From: Perca fluviatilis
Lineage: Eukaryota > Chordata > Actinopteri > Perciformes > Percidae
Direction of reading: 5' to 3'
DNA: 64,000 nt
Assembly: GCF_010015445.1 (NCBI RefSeq)
Contig: NC_053126.1
Coordinates: forward strand, 4,770,749 to 4,834,748
Below are positions 25,935 through 38,400 of the stretch, in pieces. The stretch's first letter is position 1. The number at the start of each line of letters is the position of its first letter. The translations under genes were made by a program, and so were the position numbers. The notes under the pieces were generated by a model. That model ran no database searches. It was given only the letters and a program-made list of their open reading frames with translations, and had not been told where the DNA came from.

Positions 25935-28900
25935 CTATATCTTGATGCGAAAGGCAGTGGCCTGTGAGCTGGGGGGCTCGGTGGTGGAGGTGGACTGTGC
26001 GGTGGACTTGAACAGAGCTTTGAGGATGGTCTGAGGGTCAACCTCTGGGGTAGGCTGAGAGGAGGCTCGCTGGCCGAACGGGCGAGTCAAAGAGGGCGGC
26101 AGACCTTCTTTCTTTGTACTGCTGCCTGGAGTGTCACTGAGCCTCCTGTAGGAGAGTCAAGAAGAGAATGTCACACGATCATAAAAGGCATAAAACAAAA
26201 TGCAGGGTTACACGTCTTTGTTCAATAAAATCTTTAACTTATGTGTATCATTTTTATTGATTTTTTTTTTTATTATAGTTGCCGTCAAAAATATATTACA
26301 TTTGTTAGACTTGAATGGAAAGTGAAAGCCACAAACACAGCAACAGCCAATGGCATTCACATTTTAATAAGCAGGGGGAAGCAGCGTTCACTTTTCATGC
26401 TCCATATATCTGGGACAAACTCCCAGAAAGCTGCAGGTCAGCCGCGACTCTCCGCTCTTTTAAATTAAGGCTGAGAACCTTTTTTGATGTTGCCTATCCT
26501 TAATTTTTATTTTAAATTGAACTGTTAATTCTATTCTTGTATTTTATCTTGTATTATATTTGTATTCATCAATGCTTTTATTAATTTTGAATTTCCTATT
26601 TGTTTGGTGTTTGTGTAAAGCACTTCGAGTTGCCCTGTGCTGAAATGTGCTATATAAATACAGTTGCCTTGCCTTGAAGCTAAACTTAATTACATCAAAT
26701 TTGTATCAAAACGTTTTGTGAGTGGTCAATGGGAAATGCCGTTGCTCAGACTGACTAATCCAATCACAAAATGTCTTCTGTCTGAGTTACTTACTTCATC
26801 AGAGGCAGCTCAAAGAACCCCTTGCCAAAACACGCAAATGCTTTTTTGAAATAAGATGGTGAACAAAGGCTGCCTGGAGTATTTGCAAATTGAATATAGG
26901 CAATGTCAATAATAATGAATGGTAAGCATTAAGTTCAGTCACAGCTCATAGGAAATATGTGGATGTAAACACAGTCAACTACGGATTCATTTGAAATCAA
27001 GGACTGAAGCCCTGCAGGACCACTTACAATAGAATGGGCTGATCAGAAGTGATGACATTTCCCTGAATATGAAGGTTACACTTCATGGGTTGACCTAGGG
27101 GGAGGAACCAAAGAAAAAAAAATTAAATTAAAATAAAACACTCAAACTCATCTTACTTGGCTGTCCTTTAGTTCAACAAAGACATTTTGTTTTAACAAAC
27201 TTATACAACGATGTCCCTAACCAGCAAACTCAGTACCGTAGGCATTGACCTGCATGCAAAACAGAAGCTAGTGCCCATAACCCAGAGAGCCATTTGATGT
27301 GTGCGCCCTTGCTACCGGCACTCACCGTCCAGGCAGCGGTTGTTGTACTTCCTGTATGCGCTCACGGCATCCTCTTTACGCACAAACACCACTTCAGCCA
27401 CGCCCACCTTCACCAGCCGTGCTCGCTTCAAGGCCCCGCACACACAGAACAGTTCCTGTGGGGAAAAAAAATGGATGGGGAGAGTACAAACACACACCAA
27501 ATGAGTCAATTTAGCACCACAGCACTCAGCACATTGTTGAATATCAAACATAACAAAAAGGTTCTTGGCAATCAGTGCGATTTACTCACAACTATGTCTT
27601 CCTCAGTGACCCGGGGGTGCAAGTTGTTCACTGTTATTTTTGTCCCCTCCAAAGGACTGAAAGTAGGCTAGAAAGAAGTACGAAAAAAAACACATAATCA
27701 AGTATATGCAATGAAAATGTGTGCAAGCATACAAGTATCTAGCAATGAAAATTACAATGAATAATAATATTACATGGAGACAAGTACAAAAGGTAGGGAT
27801 TAGGGCTTTGACTTTTGCCCAAAAATCATATTCGAAGTTTGTTTGTTAATTAAAAAGGTATTGTGGAGGATTTTCTTTTTCCGGGTGGATCATCAAGACT
27901 ATTGGTCCTCCTAGTTGTCAATCATTCTGGCGCTATGTTTACGTAAGGCCGTCGTACGTGCTCGTCCCTAGGGTAGTTTTCGCTTTCTGCGCATGAATAC
28001 TTTCAGGTGTATATGTGTGGTGAGCTACGAGTGTCTACGAAAGGTATGACAAGAAGAGAAAGGCCTCTGAAGAAAGAAACAAGACCGGAGTGTTTTTGGG
28101 AGAATGTTTCACACGCTGGCGTGCGCTAAAAGCACAGGCTGGGCTCTCCACTGATGCCTCAGTTGCGAAGTTTCTACTCGACAGGAAAAGTTTGGCGTGC
28201 TATTTGGAGAAATCCATTTAAAATCACTGCTAGTGAAAGTTGATGTAAGCTATGATTAGCGATGCTAGCCCTGGCACAAGTCACGCACCGCACAGACACG
28301 GTAAACATCTCAATTTGTGAAAAAGTGCAAATCTTCTTTCTGAAAGTAGCTTGTATGAACCATGCCGACAGCAACTTGTAAACAGTGTGCTCTCGTGCAC
28401 ACGTTTAATAGGCGTTCCCTCTCGGGAGCAGGTAGAGTGTTGCACATGTGCATTTTTTCAAAAAGTGGAGAGGGCGGATCTTTTCTAAAATTCGGGAAAA
28501 TCCTCCACTATACCTTGAATATTTATTAATAATATTTTGACCATTAAATGCCTTCAGTAAGACCTATGTTAATATTAAACCTAAGTTTGATATCAATACT
28601 ATACTTTCGACAGGAAGTTCGGAGCTTTCCCCGTAGCCTACGTAAAGTGATGTTAATACTTGTGTGCTGGTGCACGCGCGTGGGGCGGTGACAAATCTGG
28701 CAACTTTCTGTAAAAAATAAGAATAATAAAATCGCCAGTATTGTCCAGCGAGCACAGAAGGTATTTCTCTCCTGTGGCCCCAAAACAGTCCCCTCTCTCT
28801 TCTGTTGTGTGACTGAGGAGCAGCCCCGCCCCCCCTCTGTGCTCTCTCCTCATGTGCAGCAGCACTGAGCAGGCAGGCAGAAAGGGGAGAAGGGGCGGGG

Positions 28901-29618
28901 TGCGGGGTGCGGTGTAGGTAGGAGAGACAGCGGCATGCGACGGGAGAAAGACGCCGCTGAGCTGGCCCGCCTTCTTTGAGAATTCGGGGGGAATGCAACG
29001 CTACCGAGCCACGGCCGACAGACGCGTCGCTGCGATGTGTAGTTACATTTTGAAATGTGTGACAAAGCCTCGGAATCTGATTTGAAAACAACGTTTACAA
29101 GCAAACACATTTACAAAAAATAATGCCCATAACAGGTTCGAATATTAAGGGCTGGCTAATATTCGTTCGAATATCATTTTTTTAAATATTCGAATACGAA
29201 GTTCGGAGTCAAAGCCCTAGTAGGGATGGAGTGCATCAGGGTGGGAAATTAACTTGTTTGCCCAATTATACCAGCCACTTATATTTTTTACCAGCCACTT
29301 TTTCCAGAATCCAAATTTATAAAAGAAAAGTGCACTAGCATAGCATTATTTTTTATTATTAATACATATTTTATTAATATTAGGCAAATAAAAAGTGACG
29401 CGAGCCTGCGAGACCATGGTAAAATTGTGTTATGGTCAGTTTGGTCACATTGTGATCGTAACATAACATGAAGAGAAAATCGGCTGAACCAAAGTTCTGC
29501 ACTGACTATCTTGTATGATTATCTTTGAAGCAGCAGCTTACGAGGATGCCCTGAACGCAGCACGAGCCCCGTTCCTGTAGAGACTCCGGTCCCGTTCTTA
29601 CACCGACTCGGACTCCAT

Positions 29619-29684
<66 letters not shown>

Positions 29685-32600
29685 AGTGAGAGAGAGTTTT
29701 GACCATCCGAAAGAAGATGGCAGACTATCGGGACGACACCGGAGCTTCGAGCCCTGCTCGCTTTAAAGTCGGCACCAATGCGGTCCCGTGTGCGTCGCGC
29801 TGACCTCGCACCCTATGACCAGCCCTCGCTCGCCCTCTTGGGTCCTCCGATGATGGAAGCCCGCCCGGCCTCGGAATGTTTCCTGCGCTCGCCCGTGTCC
29901 TCCTCTGCAGGCCTTGGCCAGCCGACTTCGGACGGCGGGACTTTGAGTTTGTGACGCCGCAGAGGACGGTACACCAAAAGGTCTCACGGCTCCGTGGACG
30001 TCAACATGGGTCACCCGAGCTTCATTTGACGGTGACACCTGCAGGTCAACTACGACGAGGCGAGCGGTTTCTCCCTCCGGCGCTTGGGCAAAAATTTTAT
30101 TGAAAAAGTAACCGCCATTGGCTGGTGGCGGGTGCTAATTCCCCACCCTGGAGTGCATACTGAACTACAGATACAATCAGGAATGTTTACCTGAGGGGGA
30201 GCAGGAGCTGTTGTGGTGGTTTCTGCTGGGCTTTGCTGGAGAGTCCTGGAGACTGGTTGTAGGGCTGCAGCTGAGGACCGGGTGGCAGCCATGCTGGTGT
30301 TGGGTCGGGTGGGAGCCACAGGCACAGGAGGACGTGGGGCTGTGTAAGCATCATTTTTAACCACCTTGGTGATTGGGGCTGACATGGAGAATGTGGAGCC
30401 CACTGTACCGGGCTGTATGAAATAAAGGAATTGAAAAGAAGAGTTTAACTCAGGAAACAAAACAATAATTTAAGTTTGCGTTTGAGTCTCTGTGCCAATT
30501 TATGCAGGTCAGGTCAGGTGTCATGAATCAGTTCTTACCCGTGACTGTAGCATATTATTAGCTGTAGTGATCTTTATTTGTTTACTGTGGGGCCATCATG
30601 CTCATTTGAGAGAGGCTGTGGGAAACAAAATAATATATTTTAATACCAGGTTTCACAATATTAGCCAGTATACGAGGGAAACGTCGGGTTCTCTTTCAGA
30701 GGAATATTTTTGTGATCAAAAGTTGACGACTCGTGTTGAACAAAACATGCCAAGAAAAACAGCTCTACCTGTGAAGCTGCACGTATTCCAGCCGACATCC
30801 CCGCTCCTACTGGACGTTGCTGTGAAAAAAATAAAATAAAAAGCATTAAACCGTACAGTAAGCACGTCAGTGTGGTTTTACACTTCAACAAGGTTGTGTC
30901 ACTGATATTCCAAGAACAAACTAACTAGTTTAACCTCACCTGGATGGTCTTGGTTATTTTTAGGGGAGGTGCGACAGATGCCTGTGTCCCTCCAATGCTC
31001 CTTTTGAGGCTCAGTCTATCACGAGCATCCATCATTCTTTTATTATTGCTTAGCTGTGGCGTTAGGCTGCCCCTCACACTCAGTCCTCCTTGACCATTCG
31101 GGCCAAACTGCCTCGAGTTCACACCGGCAAGATCGTTGTTGGTGTGTATCTGTATCTGCGGCACAAGTGTCTGGCTCTGCAGATGGTGTGTTACTGCCGT
31201 CTTTGGTGCGATATGTGCAGGGATACCGAACTGATTCTGCCCCTGTTTGCGTGAGTTGATCATCTGACGGGCATCCTGCACTCCTCCTGCTCCTGAACCA
31301 CCTCCCGCTGCTCCTCCCCTGCCACGGATTTTAAAGCGAGCATCCTTCTGACCCAGCTTTTCTCTGGCATCTTTCACTTGAAAAACTGAGAGAATAAAGG
31401 AAGAAGATTGAGGGTGAATTTAGTATTAATCCCCAAAAACGTCCTGACCAGTTGGCTTTCACTAAATATAAGGCACAAGTACACTTAGGCAATAATGTCC
31501 TTACCTGCTCCTCCTCCAAGCCGCTGTCTGACATCATTAGCTCCAATCTTCTGGCGAGCGTCAAAACTCTTGCCAACTCCTCCAGCACCCCGTCCAAACA
31601 TGGGTCTGACAAAGAAAAACAAAAAGGAAAGTTTTTAAGGCTTTGCGGATTATAAAGCAGGTTTGAGGTGCTGTATAAATACGGTGAAAGTATCAAAACC
31701 AATCCACAGAGAAATTCACACAACCTGTATTCGTAATCCATGACTGTTGTGAATGTTTCACTCCATTCTCTAAAAACTCTGAACAAAGCCTCTCTCATCT
31801 GTTTCAATTAGTATCATAAATTGTAACACTGTTTTCCATCCTGAAGATTTATCTGTGTGAACTAACCACGAACCAATCTATGCTATGGAGCCATTCTTTT
31901 CTCACATCATCTAAGTGAATGGAGCTGAAAATGAAAATGAACTTAACTGTTGAAAATGTATATCATTGTGTGTCTCATTAAACATTTAAAACATTATGAA
32001 CTGAACCCTGCTTTGTGTCGCTTTGTTCTCCGAGCTCACTCAACTCATCCAGACAGGATGAGAAAGTGTTTTTTGAACATTAAAGCATGTAAACAAGTTC
32101 TAGTAGAAACACAAGATACAAGTATGAGCCTGAAAATGAGCTTAATATGGGACCTTTAAGTTCATCAATGGTAACGTTAAAACAACAGCCATTAGGATTG
32201 TGAAGACATTGCTCCAAATTTTCCCGTTCATAAAAAAACTCATACAAGTGTTATATATTTTGACCGTAACAAAAAAGCAAAGTAAATTGTATTACGTCTT
32301 TCATAAAACACATTTAACGGCTGTCGCACTGGGCTGGGCCTTGCTATTTGCACAGACAATGAGACAATATATTAGCTTCTGTACTTGCTCACACAATACT
32401 TGAGGAGGAACCATAATAAGAGGTTCCTAAATATTTGTTTAAACGATCCGCCACCTTGGTTTAACCCAGTGCTTCCAGCAAACGCATAAAGTGCAAACAT
32501 AAATATTAGCTTGCTAACTAGCTAGCTAAGTCTGTCCGAGTAAAGCTACCAACATAAGCAAACTGCACGCAGCTCTTTCCGTTTGTGCGTTGTCGCGACT

Positions 32601-32956
32601 ACTAAAACTTAGTTTGGTTCAAATTTGAGTTTGGATGCTAACCCATATTTACCAAATTTAGGCGATTAATGGCTTCAGACATAAAGGCCTAGCTACAGCT
32701 AGCTAGTTTACAGCTTAGCCTCGCTTTAACGATTCAACGTTACTCGCCGTTTGCTGTTATGGACTAACGTTAGCTAACTAGCTAGCTACCAACAGCTCTC
32801 AACTCGCGTTATGCTTTTAGAAATGTTATTACAAGTGACTAAGTCCTTAATACGCGAACGTCCATTTATGCCTTTATAGTTTCAATACCGTTTTGCTGGT
32901 GCCTTGAGGTTAATACCGCGCTGTCGTATCACTTCATCCAAAGAGACGTCTGCCAT
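25935..32956 (-). CDS. poldip3: Polymerase delta-interacting protein 3 (PDIP46/SKAR)
   Basis: Nine minus-strand exons, 32889-32956, 31505-31605, 30940-31385, 30769-30819, 30191-30412, 27590-27667, 27326-27455, 27028-27094 and 25935-26145, give a complete 457-residue frame (human about 421). It starts MADVSLDEVI as in human POLDIP3, then has DAR-type repeats (FDARQKIGANDVRQRL, KDAREKLGQKDARFKI, DARQMINSRKQ, MDARDRLSLKRS), an ITKVVKNDAYTAP motif, and an RRM (about 297-375: TVNNLHPRVTEEDIVELFCVCGALKRARL, then AEVVFVRKEDA). The C-terminus repeats the human pattern EVDPQTILKALFKS and ends FRIKI. The family couples splicing (exon-junction complex, TREX) to mRNA export and S6K1-stimulated translation, and binds polymerase delta p50. 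The glycine-rich part of exon 3 looks longer than in mammals. A 51-nt exon 4 is a candidate for alternative use because both junctions are phase 0. Confidence 0.97.
26290..26690 (+). mobile_element. 5'-truncated L2-like LINE, 3' end
   Basis: In poldip3 intron 8, opposite to the gene. The plus strand encodes the C-terminal end typical of fish L2/Rex-type reverse transcriptases (PYIWDKLPESCRSAATLRSF, then KLRLRTFF), followed by an AT-rich 3'UTR and the tail AAAGCACTTCGAGTTGCCC... CTATATAAATACAGTTGCC. Related tails in reverse orientation lie at 34262 and 55803. Confidence 0.8.
27801..29219. mobile_element. hAT-type element (TAGGGCTTTGAC ends), 1.4 kb
   Basis: Ends TAGGGCTTTGACTTTTGCC and GGAGTCAAAGCCCTA with a perfect 8-bp duplication GTAGGGAT (27793-27800 and 29220-29227). 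Subterminal ATTCGAA/TTCGAATA motifs occur at both ends. The interior holds a second inverted-repeat element (27856-28516) and a GC-rich part (about 28660-29040) without a recognisable transposase. It lies in poldip3 intron 5. Confidence 0.9.
27856..28516. mobile_element. Inner inverted-repeat element nested in the 27801-29219 element
   Basis: Ends AAGGTATTGTGGAGGATTTTC and GAAAATCCTCCACTATACCTT are close inverse complements. The 660-bp unit lies wholly within the larger hAT-type element. No target duplication could be read, so the superfamily is open, and it could also be an internal part of the host family. Confidence 0.7.
29620..29683. repeat. (GT)n microsatellite
   Basis: About 62 bases of uninterrupted GT, followed by GAGA-rich sequence, in poldip3 intron 5. 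The adjacent 29700-30100 is GC-rich (CpG-containing) and shows no supported gene. Confidence 0.95.
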
Positions 32957-35474
32957 TTTCTCACAATGCCTCACAGCGCATGCGTGCATGAGAAGATTTA
33001 GCCAGGGCTACGGAAAACGATTTGGGTCAGAATGCAATGAGTGATTTTTATTTTGTTTTTGTAGAGTTAATTCTATTATTTGGAAAATTCCACAATCACA
33101 AGAAAAAAATGGGCGGACCACATCAATATGGCAACACTATAAGCAAACTTAAAAATAAGAAGGCAGTTAAGACTAATTTAATACATTTCTCATAGACCAA
33201 TGACATTGAATTTGACAAGATGATTTGAATTTGTGGATATTGCTTGAGTGTACATAGTGCTGATTAAATGCATTTGTTCTTTACTTTACATTTTGGATAC
33301 TTATTTAAATGCACAATACCATCTAGATTTGATGCAGCATTTCTGATCAAAATGATTACAGATTTAATAATAACACACAGGCTTGTTGAACTTGTATTGC
33401 ACATATTAGACTCAAACTTTTTAAATTAGAGGTTTTGTATGTAGTGATTCGGATGGTCTTGAAGGACTGCTATATATTTTGCAAGCCACCAGATGTCCCT
33501 GTGTTTGCTGTGTTTAGTTTGCAGCCCCAAAGCTTCAAATTATTTTAAGCACAAATAGAAAGAAAGCTTAAACGCTTCATTTGTCCATCTCCGTCGGGAA
33601 CTAGCGACATATGTCATTGTTTTATTGTCATCGTATGTTGGCCACGGGCTTTAAAAAGCAGGAACGTCGATGTACTGTTGTGAAAAACCTCTAAATACAT
33701 CCATGTGAAAAACACACAGACGGGATTGGTTGGGAATCCGCGTTCGATTGCTCTTGACGAAATGCAAATGACGTACATGCTACAGTACCCATGAGCCTTT
33801 GCGCGAAATTATCACAAATAGCCTAGTGCCTTGGTTTTCCGCTATAAATATAATTAAGGCTCTTAAAAAAGTGATTGACCTATATTTTCTACAAACCGAC
33901 GTTTGATACGCAGGCAACTGTTGGTGGAAAAAAAAACTGCCGCCAGTGTGGCACCCTAACAGAGAACACCTGGGCGCTGTGACTAGCTCGGTCTTCGACG
34001 ATTGACTGGTCATGCCTTAAACTGATGAGTAAGGAAAATAACGACGCGGGGTGACGCCCGTGTCCTCGTAAACATAACGAGAAGAATTTTTGAAAGGGCA
34101 TAGGTCCGGCTGCTGAGGTGACTCGCCTACTTTGTGAGATGCCTCGCAGCTCTAGGACCTTCCCCGAACCCCTTACCTGTTAAAAAATAAAACCAATGTC
34201 TGAAGAGCAGCTGCAAGTATGTTACGCTGTTACTGAAAAATAATACAGCATCGTTTATTTAGGCAAGGCAGCTTTATTTGCATAGCCCATTTCAGCAACA
34301 AGGCAATTCAAAGTGCTTTACATAAAACATGTAAGAGCAGTTAAAAACAGTTGAATATTAAAACAGATAAAATACGAGAATACAAGTAACAGTGCAGTAT
34401 GAGAAATGAACAATTATTTAAAGAACGTATCGTTGTTGTTTTTTTTTCTAAAAGACAATTTGCAGAGTAGCCTATATCAAAAACAATCTACGAACTGAAA
34501 ATACACAGACACACATGAACCAAACATTGAGTGGACAGAGAGTGCAGTCGTGGATGTGTTTGGGGAGAGAGTTGCAGAGGGAGGGGCAGCTATGGAGAAG
34601 ATTGGTCCTGATTGGTGGAGACAGGAGGATGGCATCAGATAGGAGCAGAGGCTGCCGGAAGGAGTGTGTGGCCAGTGAGATAGGATACTGTTATATACTG
34701 TATATGGAGGGGGCCTAGTTATGGAGGGCTTTGTGAGGGAGTAGAAGGATTTAGGATAAACAGAGATTGGCAGTGCCGCTGTAATAAGTGAACCGTTTAA
34801 TCTAATGTGGCTTTATGCTGTCTATATGCACACTAAGAAGAGTAAACTAGATACACGTAATGTAATGTGATAGAAAACAACAATAGCACAAACTACGGCC
34901 TCAAAACGCTATGTGCAACACATAGTTTGAACTACGGGGATTCCACCTTTGATGCAGGGTCACACTGATAAAAAAAGAGTAAAAAAAAGTAATTCAAAAG
35001 AAGGTTGTTTAGCGTTAGTGGGCTAAACCCATTGACGTAAATATTAATATTAACAGCCTATGGCTAAACCGGCTGAACATGCCGTTACTGTTTATGGGAA
35101 AACACGCCGTGAGGTCACCTCGCACAGCGGATGACAGCAGATCAAGAAGGCATTTACCTTGGTCATGAAAAAATATTTGATATATAGTTTAACTTAAAAA
35201 AAAAAAATACTGATAATGATTTCCTAAATATAGTCTATAGACCAAATTATACAAATAGCTCTGTTTTTACTAATTTGTGGTATTGTCATAGACTGAAAGG
35301 GTATAATCACAGTCTATGGGTATGATGCATCATATCTAAGGAACTCCAAATCCCAGGATGCATTTGGGCAGGCGCAGATCCAACCTGCTGGGTCGAGTCG
35401 GTCGGTTCCCTGGATCCCTTCATCACCGCTGCCTCACACGTTGCTGTCCCCTCGGAAGAACCGTTGGAGGAGAA
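32957..35474. other. Intergenic between divergent poldip3 and fam234b
   Basis: The two genes diverge from here. Promoters are expected just beyond 32956 (poldip3) and just before 35475 (fam234b, with GC-rich 5'UTR from about 35360). In between lie AT-rich sequence and a reverse LINE tail (34262-34780). No further gene was seen. Confidence 0.5.
34262..34780 (-). mobile_element. L2-like LINE 3' tail, reverse
   Basis: Starts GGCAAGGCAGCTTTATTTGC and contains GGCAATTCAAAGTGCTTTACATAAAACATG, the complement of the LINE 3' end seen at 26290-26690 and 55803-56165, followed inward by its degenerate body. The inner limit is uncertain. Confidence 0.65.
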
Positions 35475-38400
35475 ATGGCTGCAGCTCTGTCCCGTGCCCT
35501 CAAATTACCCGGTAAGATGCGGGACACGTATTTCAACTAGACAGATTAAAGAGACGAAAACAGACTTTAGCAGATCATTTCCAAAACATATTATCAGTCA
35601 GGACTAGATGGTCTGTCTTCGGTCTTGCTACTCAGCCCTCTAACGGTATACGTGCAATTTATTCATATGATGCGCCGGTTTGTCGCACACATTTTTAGCA
35701 TCTGTTCAGATTTCCGTTAGCAGACGTGTTTTCTAAAGGATGTAATGTTCATTTAAGATGTGTGTGTGTGTGTTTATAGAGCAGCATGTCGACACCTTTC
35801 TGTCAAAGCCTCTCTGCTGTGTTCTGCATTTCAGCTAGCTGCTAGCTAATGTTAAGTCAACATGAACAGACCTGCTGCTGGAGAGCAAACGAGAAAAGCA
35901 TAATAAGAAAATATTACTTTTGACTTAAGGCAATATATGCTGTGCATATTTACCAGCGTTTCCTATGTAACAACTAAGGGTGTGCATTAATACTTGTGTT
36001 ATTGTAATAGTTATGTAAAATTATGACGTTTTAAAAATGCTCTTTTGCTATACTTTTAGAGGTCTCCAATTATGAGCAGGCTATAGTAATCATTTATGAT
36101 TTTTTTAAACATCAAAATTGTAATGTCCAAAAAAAATTATAATAGTATAATAGAATATGTTACAGATGAGATAATAGAAACTTTATTGTCATTACTGCCC
36201 TCTGTAATAAGGTAATGTCAAGCTAAAGAATATAAAGCATGTTGCCATGTGTTTAGTAGGGCTGCACGATATGAGGAAAATATCGACTTGAGATTATTTT
36301 GACTGACGTTGCGATTGCGATATGATTCACGATATTGGAGGAAATTATCATTTTTGTATCATTATTCTCATTATCATTGAAAAAAACAAATGTTTGAAGT
36401 GTGATTTGTTTGCGAGGATCTGTACCAAACAAAGATTTTATATTTAGTCTGTAGGAGAGGATTTGTAGGCCGGGACGTCTCTGCAGCACCACAATACTTT
36501 ATTTTAAAATTGGTTTGACATAGAGCTGGGCAATATATCGATATCATATCGATATCGTGATATGAGACTAGATATTGTCTTACATTTTGGATATCGTAAT
36601 ATCGTAATATAACATAAGTGTTGTCTTTTGCTGGTTTTAAAGGCTGTATTACAGTCAAGTGATGTACTTTTGTAACTGTTCTATTATTTCCCTTTCCCCA
36701 CTTAGTCATTATATCCACATTACTGATGATTATTTATCAAAAATCTCATTGTGTAAATAGTTTGTGAAAGCACCAATAGTCAACACTACAATATCGTTGC
36801 GGTATCGATATCGAGGTATTTGGTCAAAAATATCGTGATATTTGATTTTCTCCATATCGCCCAGCCCTAGTTTGACACATATTTTGCCTTTAACAAATAT
36901 TGCGCTCCCCTGCGATTTGGATATTGCACTAGTTCATATTTGCGATTTCCATAAAATTGCGATTAATTGTGCAGCCCTAGTCTTTAGTTTTATGTGCCAA
37001 AACAGATTAAGATATATATTTAAAAAAAAAAAAATGTTAATTTCCATGTTAATTACATGGAAATTCTTACAAATCTTACAAATCCTTACAAATGTGGTGT
37101 TTGAGTAAGGGAGAATATTTGAGTAAAATTATTTCCTTATTACCTAAAGAGGAAAAACAACCATTAGGAGCCAGTGTAAACGAAGGATATGCATCTATAA
37201 TGCATCAGTGTTGTGGGATAATATATTTGTGTATCAGTAATATGTGTCTCTGTGCAGGGAAGAAGGGCTCGGAGCTTGGCGAGTACGACCCTCTCACCCA
37301 AGCAGACAGCGAGGACGAAAGCGAAGAGGATGACCTGGTGCTCAACTACCCTCGAAATGGCCTTGGCAGGGACAGCTGCCTCGGCGCGGGCTCCTCACAG
37401 CTGCGGGGGGGCAGATCTGGAAGACTTGTCGGGGCCGAAGACGAGGCACAGGAGGACGAGGAGGAAGAGCTGGACGAATGGAGAGAACGACTCCCCAGCA
37501 AATCCAGGCAGGACAGAGACGACATGAAAGGCACGCAGTACTGGAGCCACAGGGACTCGGGCAGGGACAGGGCCGGGGAGGACAGAGGAGGGCCTGGGCC
37601 AATGGGGGGTGCTGGGCTAGGGGTTCACAGTACTGATGCGGAAGAGAAGAGGATGAGGGTGAAGCATGCTGTCCGGAGTGCGTTTTTCCTGGTGCCTCTG
37701 GTCTGTGCTGCAATGCTCGTGCTGCTGTGTGCATTTCTGATTCCGTGCCAGAAGGGAACACTGGAAAAGAGGCCGCAATGGGAGAGAGCACTGGGAGATG
37801 CAGGAGGTAAACCGAATAATGCCAAAGATTGATACATCACTTACATACATTGTTTTCAGATACAGTATTAGGGGACCACTAAGGTCTATATAGAGACTTC
37901 AGATACAGTATTAGGGGGCCACTAAGGTCTATATAAAAGAGACTTCAGATACAGTATTAGGGGGCCACTAAGGTCTATATAGAGACTTCAGATACAGTAT
38001 TAGGGGGCCACTAAGGTCTATATAGAGACTTCAGATACAGTATTAGGGGACCACTAAGGTCTATATAGAGACTTCAGATACAGTATTAGGGGGCCACTAA
38101 GGTCTATATAGAGACTTCAGATACAGTATTAGGGGACCACTAAGGTCTATATAGAGACTTCAGATACAGTATTAGGGGACCACTAAGGTCTATATAGAGA
38201 CTTCAGATACAGTATTAGGGGACCACTAAGGCCTATATAAAAGAGACTTCAGATACAGTATTAGGGGACCACTAAGATCTAGATAAAAGAGACTTCAGAT
38301 ACAGTATTAGGGGACCACTAAGGTCTATATAGAGACTTCAGATACTGTATTAGGGGGCCACTAAGGCCTATAAAAAGGCATCCAAAGAGCACCATGTCAT

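Noticed and set aside
28564..29091. 175-codon minus-strand open frame
   Set aside because: It lies wholly inside the 27801-29219 transposon, is GC-rich and resembles no family I know. Open by composition rather than function.
30540..30612. Candidate extra poldip3 exon on the minus strand (acceptor near 30612, donor near 30540)
   Set aside because: It contains an in-frame stop when joined to the 30769-30819 exon, and the flanking exons already join in phase 0. At most it would be a rare alternative exon.
37342..37791. 149-codon minus-strand open frame opposite fam234b exon 2
   Set aside because: Antisense shadow of the GC-rich, acidic coding exon; the plus strand is clearly the coding one.
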